A DNA stretch of 9,331 nucleotides from assembly GCA_029941095.1 (NCBI GenBank), contig JAPYRO010000036.1:1-9331 (forward strand), in the 5' to 3' direction. How positions within the stretch are numbered: the first letter of the stretch is position 1; the number at the start of each line of letters is the position of its first letter. This document shows positions 1-6,039 of this stretch, one piece after another. The DNA is from Dehalococcoidia bacterium. Its GTDB lineage: Bacteria > Chloroflexota > Dehalococcoidia > UBA6926. Under the pieces are notes generated by a model that saw nothing but the letters and a program-made list of their open reading frames with translations, did not search any database and had not been told where the DNA came from. The translations under genes and the position numbers were made by a program.

Positions 1-2188
1 AGAAAGAATGGTCTAGCTTAAGGGTTCTACCGCTTTCTTTATCCTGGACTGTAATAAAACTACCATTATCCTTTTTTGCTTCTTCTTGTATATCAAACAT
101 TGTTTGCTGGGGTTCCTTGGAAGACTCCGCTTTGCCTTTAGCCATTTTCCCAGGCTCTTTTTCGTCAATGATTCTGACGTCACGCTCTAAAAGAGCAGCT
201 TTTAGCCTGTTAAAATTGTCCTTGTTGGCAAGATCTTTTTCTCCGGCTACCACTGACTGTGCAGTTGCCACCAATAGAGGCCATGGATAACCGATATACT
301 CTAAATCTTTAATTGCTTTGGCCAAATGCTTCAAAGCAGGCAAAACCTCTTTAATTTGTGCCTCTTTATATAAAACACTCGAGTCTTTTTCCGAGTTCTC
401 CCGGATGGTAAGTCCCTTTAGTGCTTGCTTTAATAGAGTAGTATCTTTTTCTTCATCTGAGTAAAGCCAATGGATGTTATTTTTTCCAATTTGAACTCTG
501 TATAAAGGGGGTTGGGCGATATATATGTAACCTAGTCGTATTAATGGCTGGAAGTGTCTATAAAACAGGGTTAATAGTAAGGTTCTTATATGCGCACCAT
601 CTACGTCGGCGTCAGCCATTAATACTATTTTATGGTACCGAAGCTTGGATAAATTCAATCCTTCCGATTCATCTGGCTCTTCTGGATTTTCATCGTCAGC
701 GGCTGCTCTGTTGGTCACGCCTCCTAACCCTACACCTAAAGCGCTTGCTATTGAACGTATTTCTTCATGGCCAAAAACTTTATCAATACGGGCTTTTTGT
801 ACATTTAGTATTTTTCCACGTAGCGGTAATATAGCCTGAAATTGTCTATCACGTCCTTCTTTAGCTGAACCTCCTGCAGAGTTTCCTTCTACTAGAAACA
901 GCTCGCAATTTTCTGGATTTTTATCTGAACAATCCGCTAGTTTTCCGGGTAATGAAGTAGATTCTAAGGCTCCTTTTCTAATCACCATTTCCCGAGCTTT
1001 TCTTGCTGCTTCGCGAGCCCGTGCAGATGTAAGGCATTTATCTAGTATGCGTCTGGCTTCTTGGGGATGTTCCTCTAGGTGTTGAGTTAATCCTTGTGCA
1101 AATAAACTTTCTACCTGACCTTTGACTTCTGCGTTACCAAGTTTCCCTTTCGTTTGTCCTTCAAATTGCGGCTCCCCTAACTTAACACTAATAACCGCTG
1201 TTATTCCTTCCCGGGCATCCTCTCCTTGTAAATTAGGGTCATCATCTTTAAGGATTTTGAATTTTCTTGCATAATCATTCAGTGCTCTTGTAAGTGCACC
1301 CCTAAACCCAGTTAAATGAGTACCTCCGTCAACGGTGTGTATGCAATTCGCAAATCCCATAACCGTTTCTGAGAAACCATCATTATATTGAACTGAAACC
1401 TCTACTCTGGTGCCGTCCGCTTCTTTTTCTACATATATTGGGTCTGGGTTTAATACTTGTCTCTTAGCGTTTAGATGTTTAACCAAACTTTTAATGCCGC
1501 CCTCAAAGTAGAAAGTTGCTTCTTGATCACTAGCCTCATCTATGAGAGAGATTTCCAACCCTGGGTTTAGATATGCCATTTCTCTAAATCTCTCTACTAA
1601 TGTAGAAAATTCAAAAGTGGTATCTTTAAATATCTCTGGATCTGGGGTGAAGATAATAGTAGTCCCCTGTCCCTCTGAGGGTCCTTCGTGCGCCATTTCT
1701 CCTATAGCAGCGCCTCTTTTATAATTTTGAGTGTAAAGTTGGCCATCCCTGCGGATTTCTGCTTTTAAATGTATTGAAAGAGCATTTACTACAGATGCTC
1801 CTACGCCGTGGAGCCCGCCAGAAACTTTATAGCTGCCGCCTCCAAATTTTCCTCCTGCATGCAACGTTGTCATAACAGTTTGTAGCCCAGTTAATCCAGT
1901 AGTCGGATGTACGTCTATAGGTATACCGCGACCATCATCTATGATCTTAGCGCTTCCGTCTTCTTTTAAGGTAATAATTACACTATCGCAAAATCCTGCC
2001 ATTGCTTCGTCAACAGAATTATCAACGACTTCATATATTAAGTGATGAAGGCCACGTTCATCTGTGCTTCCAATGTACATGCCGGGCCTTCGACGTACTG
2101 CCTCCAATCCTTCCAATACGGTTATATCGTCGGCGGTATAACTATCTTTTGGCTTATTGCCATCTTTATTTTTCGAAGATTTAGCCAT
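1..2188 (-). CDS. gyrB: DNA gyrase subunit B (3' end cut by window edge)
   Basis: This is the ATPase and TOPRIM subunit of the cytoplasmic A2B2 type IIA topoisomerase that introduces negative supercoils. The frame is open from ATG 2188 to the left edge, giving 729 codons with no stop. A GHKL ATPase domain is visible: LEAVRRRPGMYIG near residues 28-40, EVVDNSVDEA with the expected catalytic E53 and Mg-binding N57, DDGRGIP from D84, and GGLHGVGASVVNALS. The TOPRIM domain shows VEGNSAGGSA with E434 and the DADVD triad D526/D528/D530. Two extra segments stand out: an acidic stretch at about residues 491-514 before the triad, and a long insertion after PPLYRV (residue 565) that runs to the edge and ends in a KLDHSF motif, as in the E. 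coli GyrB insertion. The missing C-terminus is probably about 110 residues. The start has a GAGGTG ribosome site (2196-2201) 7 bases upstream. ParE is less likely given the N-terminal motifs and insertion. Confidence 0.96.
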   Translation of the reverse strand, partial: MAKSSKNKDGNKPKDSYTADDITVLEGLEAVRRRPGMYIGSTDERGLHHLIYEVVDNSVDEAMAGFCDSVIITLKEDGSAKIIDDGRGIPIDVHPTTGLTGLQTVMTTLHAGGKFGGGSYKVSGGLHGVGASVVNALSIHLKAEIRRDGQLYTQNYKRGAAIGEMAHEGPSEGQGTTIIFTPDPEIFKDTTFEFSTLVERFREMAYLNPGLEISLIDEASDQEATFYFEGGIKSLVKHLNAKRQVLNPDPIYVEKEADGTRVEVSVQYNDGFSETVMGFANCIHTVDGGTHLTGFRGALTRALNDYARKFKILKDDDPNLQGEDAREGITAVISVKLGEPQFEGQTKGKLGNAEVKGQVESLFAQGLTQHLEEHPQEARRILDKCLTSARAREAARKAREMVIRKGALESTSLPGKLADCSDKNPENCELFLVEGNSAGGSAKEGRDRQFQAILPLRGKILNVQKARIDKVFGHEEIRSIASALGVGLGGVTNRAAADDENPEEPDESEGLNLSKLRYHKIVLMADADVDGAHIRTLLLTLFYRHFQPLIRLGYIYIAQPPLYRVQIGKNNIHWLYSDEEKDTTLLKQALKGLTIRENSEKDSSVLYKEAQIKEVLPALKHLAKAIKDLEYIGYPWPLLVATAQSVVAGEKDLANKDNFNRLKAALLERDVRIIDEKEPGKMAKGKAESSKEPQQTMFDIQEEAKKDNGSFITVQDKESGRTLKLDHSF

Positions 2189-2281
2189 GAACTGACACCT
2201 CAGTAAAATTTCGAGATTTGTCGCATAATCTAAACGCGCTCTTTGGTTTTCAATCGGATTAACAACGATTTTCCTGCTCTA

Positions 2282-2310
2282 ATTCTAGCAAAATACGCTA
2301 GTATGAGCAA
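2282..2310 (-). promoter_or_regulatory. candidate sigma70-type promoter of gyrB
   Basis: On the minus strand, TTGCTC (2305-2310) and TAGAAT (2282-2287) are separated by exactly 17 bases. A TGC immediately precedes the -10, so it is an extended -10. It would give a leader of roughly 85-90 nt before the gyrB ATG. It is the best match in the 191-bp gap between the HTH gene and gyrB. Read-through from the HTH gene upstream on the same strand is also possible. Confidence 0.5.
2285..2301. repeat. short inverted repeat inside the gyrB promoter
   Basis: CTAGC (2285-2289) and GCTAG (2297-2301) are 5-bp arms around a 7-base centre. They lie between and overlap the proposed -10 and -35, where a repressor could bind. 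The arms are short enough to arise by chance. The same ACTAGC/GCTAGT hexamer recurs in the palindrome at 2767-2776. Confidence 0.25.
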
Positions 2311-2379
2311 AGCCTGTTCTATATATAGGGATTTACAGCTAATAATTCGATATGTTGGGGCTGATGGTTAATAATAAAT

Positions 2380-2670
2380 TTAACTATTCGAGTTGTCTTT
2401 TTTGGCGAGTATTCTATGAATTGTTCTTCTACTTAATTTAAACTTTGATGCTATTTGATCTATATTGCACTTTTCTTCCATCCAGGTTGATCGTATTAAT
2501 GTATTTCTTTGCTCACGTATATCTATTTGCTCAGAGTTGGTGATATCTAATATGCACTTCTCAAAAGGACACTCTAATGACTTTTTACATCCGTGACCAC
2601 ATCCATTATCTTGATAAGCATAATTTTCTGAAGGGGCGTTGCTAATACGATCTATTAAACTTCGTGCCAT
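2380..2670 (-). CDS. small Cys-cluster / helix-turn-helix protein (putative DNA-binding regulator)
   Basis: This 96-residue protein has two recognisable parts. Residues 24-39 carry four cysteines spaced C-x3-C-x5-C-x4-C (C24, C28, C34, C39), with H26 between the first two and a CPFEKC ending. This looks like a zinc or iron-sulfur site. Residues 70-91 (IDQIASKFKLSRRTIHRIL) form a helix-turn-helix of the kind found in resolvases, transposases and small regulators. The region between is charged and probably helical. No signal peptide or membrane segment is seen. I recall similar CPF-x-x-C plus HTH proteins in Chloroflexota but cannot name a family. The ATG has a GGGAGA ribosome site (2677-2682) at 6 bases. 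The gene lies 191 bp upstream of gyrB on the same strand and is divergent from the lipoprotein gene, so it may regulate either one or itself. A transcription-factor role is inferred. Confidence 0.8.
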   Translation of the reverse strand: MARSLIDRISNAPSENYAYQDNGCGHGCKKSLECPFEKCILDITNSEQIDIREQRNTLIRSTWMEEKCNIDQIASKFKLSRRTIHRILAKKDNSNS

Positions 2671-2711
2671 ATTAAATCTCCCTAATTTTTTCTGCTATGC
2701 TTTGAAGAGTA

Positions 2712-2741
2712 AAGATAGATCATATGTTCTTCTTTTGTCAA
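2712..2741 (-). promoter_or_regulatory. candidate promoter of the Cys/HTH gene
   Basis: A perfect TTGACA (minus strand, 2736-2741) is followed after 18 bases by TATCTT (2712-2717), a 4/6 match to the -10 consensus. The predicted start is about 35 nt upstream of the ATG at 2670. This is the strongest promoter-like match in the divergent intergenic region. Confidence 0.5.
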
Positions 2742-2757
2742 TATCTCCATGTCGCTA

Positions 2758-2790
2758 TTGATTTTGACTAGCTAGTAAATCTAATATTAA
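2758..2790 (+). promoter_or_regulatory. weak candidate promoter for the lipoprotein gene
   Basis: Two overlapping possibilities exist: TTGATT (2758-2763) with TAATAT (2782-2787) at 18 bases, or TTGACT (2764-2769) with TATTAA (2785-2790) at only 15 bases. Neither is a strong match. The region is AT-rich and lies back to back with the minus-strand promoter of the Cys/HTH gene, so a divergent promoter is expected here. Confidence 0.25.
2767..2776. promoter_or_regulatory. perfect 10-bp palindrome ACTAGCTAGT, possible operator
   Basis: This perfect palindrome lies between the -35 and -10 candidates of the lipoprotein gene and about 25 bp upstream of the -35 of the divergent HTH gene. That position suits an operator controlling both directions. 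The half-site ACTAGC also occurs within the gyrB promoter (as GCTAGT at 2297-2302). Binding by the neighbouring HTH protein is speculative. Confidence 0.3.
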
Positions 2791-2823
2791 AATCGCAGCA
2801 TAGTTAAGGAGGTCGGTGTATAC

Positions 2824-3234
2824 ATGATGCGTGTCAATAAATTTCTATGGATTCTTCCTATTTTTGTGTTAGTCGGTACGCTTTTTTCCTGCAGTCAAAT
2901 AAAAGCAGGATTACAAAGCCCAATGCCGCCGCCAGAAACGCTCCAGTTGCAAGCAGATGTACTGGATTCATCAAACATATGGGGGAAAATGATTCATTTT
3001 TCGTGGACACCTCCCGATGAAAATAACAATATTGATTTGGTGATAATAGAAAAAGCAGACAGCCTTAATGGTCCTTGGCAAGAAATAGCTGCATCCCGTG
3101 CTTATAAGGGCTATTATCAAGAGAAAGCCTCTATATTAAGAACAGGCAGAATATATTATTTTAGGGTTTTCTTGACACGAGGTGGTGATAAAACCAAGCC
3201 AACGGTGCCTATGGAGGTACTAATTACTGACTAA
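2824..3234 (+). CDS. small lipoprotein with fibronectin type III-like domain
   Basis: This 136-residue protein probably anchors to a membrane surface by N-terminal lipidation. Residues 1-22 form a signal peptide: MMRVNK, then a hydrophobic core LWILPIFVLVGTLF. The LFSC lipobox gives C23 as the lipidated cysteine; Phe at -2 is off-consensus but tolerated. After a Pro-rich linker (PMPPPETLQL), residues of about 50-135 read like one fibronectin type III beta-sandwich: a buried Trp in HFSWTPP, DLVIIEKADSLNGPWQEI, YYFRVFLTRGG and a final VLIT strand. No catalytic residues are evident. A strong AAGGAGGT site (2806-2813) precedes the ATG at 2824 by 10 bases; the ATG at 2827 is equally usable. It is divergent from the Cys/HTH gene, and its stop is followed two bases later by the acyl-CoA dehydrogenase relic. 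The function is unknown and could be adhesion or an accessory envelope role. Confidence 0.8.
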   Translation: MMRVNKFLWILPIFVLVGTLFSCSQIKAGLQSPMPPPETLQLQADVLDSSNIWGKMIHFSWTPPDENNNIDLVIIEKADSLNGPWQEIAASRAYKGYYQEKASILRTGRIYYFRVFLTRGGDKTKPTVPMEVLITD

Positions 3235-3236
3235 CA

Positions 3237-3280
3237 AGAAGAAGGTTAGTGAATTATGCACTGGCCTAAGAGATGTGGTG
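3237..3280 (+). pseudogene. relic of an acyl-CoA dehydrogenase gene (internal fragment)
   Basis: This stretch aligns without gaps to positions 6213-6256 inside the intact acyl-CoA dehydrogenase gene, with 37 of 44 bases identical and a perfect 20-base core (3255-3274 = 6231-6250). All seven mismatches are transitions. In the ancestral frame it reads EEG**IMHWPKRCGD against EKGWWTMHWPKRYGG in the intact gene, so two consecutive Trp codons (TGG TGG) have become TAG TGA (3247-3252). The similarity stops at both ends. The fragment corresponds to residues of about 59-73 of a 395-residue protein, so it lacks almost the whole gene. It lies between the lipoprotein stop and the DUF917 gene and overlaps the upstream GTG start candidate of the latter. 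It is best read as the remains of a duplicated or rearranged copy. Confidence 0.75.
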
Positions 3281-3286
3281 ATTTAT

Positions 3287-4360
3287 ATGTGGAATGTTTC
3301 AGAAGATGATCTTGAATCGATAGCAATTGGAGCAGGCATTTTAGGTACTGGTGGTGGAGGAAACCCTTACATCGGAATGCTTCGTGCTAAACAACTGATT
3401 AGAGAAAATGGCCCTGTGAAAGTTCTATCTCCAGAGGAACTAGATGAAAGTGATTATATCGTTTGCGTTGGTGGAATTGGAGCGCCTACGGTTGGAATAG
3501 AGAAAGTACGTGATAAGCAATCATATTACGCATTAAAAGCAATAGAAGATTTTACAGGTAAGAAAGCCACCGCGATCATTTCTAACGAAATAGGAGGAAG
3601 TAACTCTGTAGAACCACTCATACCAGCATCATTAACAGGGCTTCCAGTGGTTGATGCAGATGGTATGGGACGAGCTTTCCCAGAAGTTCAAATGAAGACT
3701 TTCTTCGTATATGGTATTCCTGCTTACCCGATGGCAGTGTGTGACGAAAAAGGAAATACGGCATTAATTACACAGGCCCTTGACGGGAAATGGGTCGAAA
3801 GGATGGCTCGTGCAGTCACAATCCAGATGGGAGCCGTTGCTTGCTATGCACTGGCGCCTATGACTGCTCATCAAATACAAACAACAGCTGTTTTAAATTC
3901 CTTGAGTTTAGCTAAAGAACTTGGGGAGGCAGTTCGAGTTGCTAGAACTGCCAACGAAGATCCCATAGAAGCTTTGTTGAACGTCCACCCAGGGAAAGTT
4001 TTATTTCAGGGGAAAATAATGGATGTAGATAGGCAAACCACAGCAGGATTTGCAAAAGGGCAAGTAGTAATAGAAGGTATGGGCGAATATGAGTCAAATA
4101 AATTGACTGTTGAATTTCAAAATGAAAATCTTGTAGCCCGTTTGAATTCGGAAATAATTTGTATTGTTCCAGATCTAATATGTATAGTCGACACAGAAAG
4201 AGGAGAGCCAATAACGACCGAACTTTTAAGGTATGGGTTTAGAGTAACAGTACTTGGATTTCCAGCGCCGGAATTATGGAAGACACCAGAAGGACTCGCT
4301 ACTGCGGGGCCATCCGCTTTTGGATATGACGTTGAGTATGCGGATCTAGAGCTGACCTAA
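3287..4360 (+). CDS. DUF917 family protein (S-methyl-thiohydantoin desulfurase-like)
   Basis: The 357-residue product matches the DUF917 family, now named after S-methyl thiohydantoin desulfurase and almost always encoded beside HyuA-type hydantoinases. Seen motifs are a Gly-rich N-terminus GILGTGGGGNP (residues about 17-27), GGIGAPTV (62-69), EIGGSNS (101-107), and DADGMGRAFPE (123-133), which is characteristic of the family. The C-terminal part (FAKGQVVIEG, SEIICIVPDLICIVD, then a PAPELWKTPEG tail) matches the usual second domain. Length is normal for the family and no signal peptide is seen, so it is cytoplasmic. I chose ATG 3287 because homologues start MW..tEeDle; an in-frame GTG at 3275 lies in the relic and adds only four residues. 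Neither start has a good ribosome site. The gene begins a same-strand block with the hydantoinase (54-bp gap) and the dehydrogenase. The substrate is unknown; a ring carbonyl or thio-carbonyl compound is an inference from the family name. Confidence 0.88.
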   Translation: MWNVSEDDLESIAIGAGILGTGGGGNPYIGMLRAKQLIRENGPVKVLSPEELDESDYIVCVGGIGAPTVGIEKVRDKQSYYALKAIEDFTGKKATAIISNEIGGSNSVEPLIPASLTGLPVVDADGMGRAFPEVQMKTFFVYGIPAYPMAVCDEKGNTALITQALDGKWVERMARAVTIQMGAVACYALAPMTAHQIQTTAVLNSLSLAKELGEAVRVARTANEDPIEALLNVHPGKVLFQGKIMDVDRQTTAGFAKGQVVIEGMGEYESNKLTVEFQNENLVARLNSEIICIVPDLICIVDTERGEPITTELLRYGFRVTVLGFPAPELWKTPEGLATAGPSAFGYDVEYADLELT

Positions 4361-4414
4361 ATTTTTATGTTGAGCCCAATATCAAAATGATGTTGGAAGA
4401 AAGAACAGAATGTT

Positions 4415-5962
4415 ATGCATATAGGAATTGATGTTGGAGGAACCAATACAGATGCCGTTTTGATGGATGGTGACGTGTTGGTCGATAAAGTTAAAAACCC
4501 AACCACGGATGATGTTACTTCCGGAATCATTGCTTGCATAAATACCCTCAATGCTTCTAAGCCAAATGATGCGAAAATAGACGCGGTAATGCTGGGGACG
4601 ACCCATTTTGTTAACGCACTTCTGCAACGTGCGGGGTTAGCCCATTCTGCAGCTCTGAGGCTTTGTTTACCAGCTACAACGATGCTTCCACCCCTAGTTG
4701 ATTGGCCCAGTGATTTAAAGGATTCCATTGGAGGTCATACGTATATGGCGAGTGGAGGACACGAATATGATGGGAGGGAAATTTCTCCCATTGACGAAAT
4801 TGAATTACGTACCATAGCAAAAAAAATGAATGATGAGGGAGTAAGATCAGTTTCCATATCCGGAGTATTTTCTCCAGTTGATGATTCGCACGAGAAAATC
4901 GCAGCCGATATTATCACGTCAGAAATTCCTAGTATGAAAATAACTTTGTCATCTGAAATAGGCCGTGTTGGAATATTGGAACGGGAGAACGCAGCGATGC
5001 TTAATGCTTGTCTCGTTGAAGTTGCTGCTAAAACAGTAGCAGCAATTCAAGCAGCTATGGGTTCAGCCGGGCTCGAAGCGCCGTTATTTTTTAGCCAGAA
5101 CGATGGAACCTTGATGCAGTCGGAATTTGCCGCTCAGTACCCTGTTTTTACTATTGCATCGGGCCCAACTAATAGTATGAGGGGGGCTGCTTTTCTATCA
5201 GGAGTCCTTGATGCAGTTGTAATAGATATTGGGGGGACTTCTACTGATGGAGGCATGCTCGTAAGGGGTTTTCCTAGAGAGGCGATTGTAGCCGTAGATG
5301 TTGCAGGAGTGAGAACTAATTTTCGAATGCCGGATGTTTTTTCTATAGCTCTTGGAGGTGGGACCGTAATAAAACAAAACCCTTTAGTTATAGGCCCAGA
5401 AAGTGTTGGCTTTCGACTGACTCAGGAAGGCATGGTTTTTGGTGGCGACCAACTCACTGCAACCGATATAGCTGTTGCTAATGGAGTTGCTGGAGTCGGT
5501 GACCCAAACCTTTTGTCTGATATTAATGCCTCGTTTGCTGAAGAGGCAATCAATGAAATTCAAAAACGTGTCGAGGTGGTAGCAGACCAGATCAAAGTTA
5601 GTTCTCATCCGGTGCCTGTTGTACTGGTAGGTGGAGGTAGCATTTTGGTAAAAAATTCTTTCGAAGGTGCTTCGGATGTTCTCCGGCCATCTAATGCCGA
5701 CGTAGCCAATGCAATTGGAGCTGCGATATCGCAAGTAGGAGGCCAAGTCGAAAAAGTGTATTCGCTGACAGAGATGACTAGAGAGGAAGCCTTGAACTTG
5801 GCGAAAGAAGAAGCGATTAGTAAAGCTATTGATGCAGGTGCAGATCCAGGGTCAGTAGAAATTATGGATATCGAAGAAATTCCCCTGGCGTACCTCCCCA
5901 GTAATGCATTAAGAGTCAAAGTTAAATCTGTTGGAAACTTAGATACCTCGAAACAAAATTGA
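4415..5962 (+). CDS. hydantoinase/oxoprolinase family protein (HyuA-type, short form)
   Basis: This 515-residue enzyme belongs to the ATP-dependent hydantoinase A/5-oxoprolinase family, which opens cyclic amide rings using an actin/Hsp70-like (ASKHA) nucleotide-binding fold. The N-terminal phosphate loop is GIDVGGTNTDAVL (4-16), followed by the family motif GTTHFVNAL (61-69). The second phosphate motif is VVIDIGGTSTDGG (268-280), within the Hydantoinase_A domain, which also shows IASGPTNSMRGA just before it and ALGGGT after it. The adenosine motif is LVGGGSIL (404-411). Full-length HyuA proteins are near 690 residues; this short form lacks the C-terminal extension, as is usual for members paired with DUF917. 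No HyuB partner is present in the window. A weak ribosome site (GGAAGAAAG, 4395-4403) precedes the ATG. It is probably co-transcribed with the DUF917 gene, and the two likely work on the same substrate. That substrate is not readable from sequence. Confidence 0.92.
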   Translation: MHIGIDVGGTNTDAVLMDGDVLVDKVKNPTTDDVTSGIIACINTLNASKPNDAKIDAVMLGTTHFVNALLQRAGLAHSAALRLCLPATTMLPPLVDWPSDLKDSIGGHTYMASGGHEYDGREISPIDEIELRTIAKKMNDEGVRSVSISGVFSPVDDSHEKIAADIITSEIPSMKITLSSEIGRVGILERENAAMLNACLVEVAAKTVAAIQAAMGSAGLEAPLFFSQNDGTLMQSEFAAQYPVFTIASGPTNSMRGAAFLSGVLDAVVIDIGGTSTDGGMLVRGFPREAIVAVDVAGVRTNFRMPDVFSIALGGGTVIKQNPLVIGPESVGFRLTQEGMVFGGDQLTATDIAVANGVAGVGDPNLLSDINASFAEEAINEIQKRVEVVADQIKVSSHPVPVVLVGGGSILVKNSFEGASDVLRPSNADVANAIGAAISQVGGQVEKVYSLTEMTREEALNLAKEEAISKAIDAGADPGSVEIMDIEEIPLAYLPSNALRVKVKSVGNLDTSKQN

Positions 5963-6026
5963 TTTTCTGACTTATTCGTTGAAAGAAAACGGCACTAGGT
6001 TTATTCTTGGTTTCGGCCATTAAGAA

Positions 6027-6033
6027 AGAAGGA
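6027..6033 (+). promoter_or_regulatory. ribosome binding site deciding the acyl-CoA dehydrogenase start
   Basis: AGAAGGA ends 6 bases before an in-frame TTG at 6040. The earlier in-frame TTG at 6007 has only a weak CTAGG upstream. The product of the later start opens MDFVFSPEEE, typical for acyl-CoA dehydrogenases, so this site supports 6040. Confidence 0.6.
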
Positions 6034-6039
6034 AATAAA

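Noticed and set aside
544..839. Two overlapping plus-strand open frames of 64 and 96 codons in the left part
   Set aside because: They are antisense to the TOPRIM region of gyrB, whose motifs are unambiguous.
2319..2328. CTATATATAG palindrome between the HTH gene and gyrB
   Set aside because: Alternating A-T palindromes are common in AT-rich intergenic DNA, and no paired -35 was found for it.
3172..3177. Perfect TTGACA within the lipoprotein gene as a promoter for the DUF917 block
   Set aside because: No acceptable -10 box lies 15-19 bases downstream, and the hexamer is within coding sequence.
3247..3252. In-frame TAG TGA upstream of the DUF917 gene as possible selenocysteine or stop-codon readthrough, given selA nearby
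   Set aside because: The two stops align exactly with two Trp codons of the intact dehydrogenase gene and differ by single transitions, so decay explains them. No gene continues usefully through them.
4357..5919. Several minus-strand open frames of 60-123 codons across the hydantoinase gene
   Set aside because: They are antisense shadows of a gene with clear family motifs, and their translations look like no protein.
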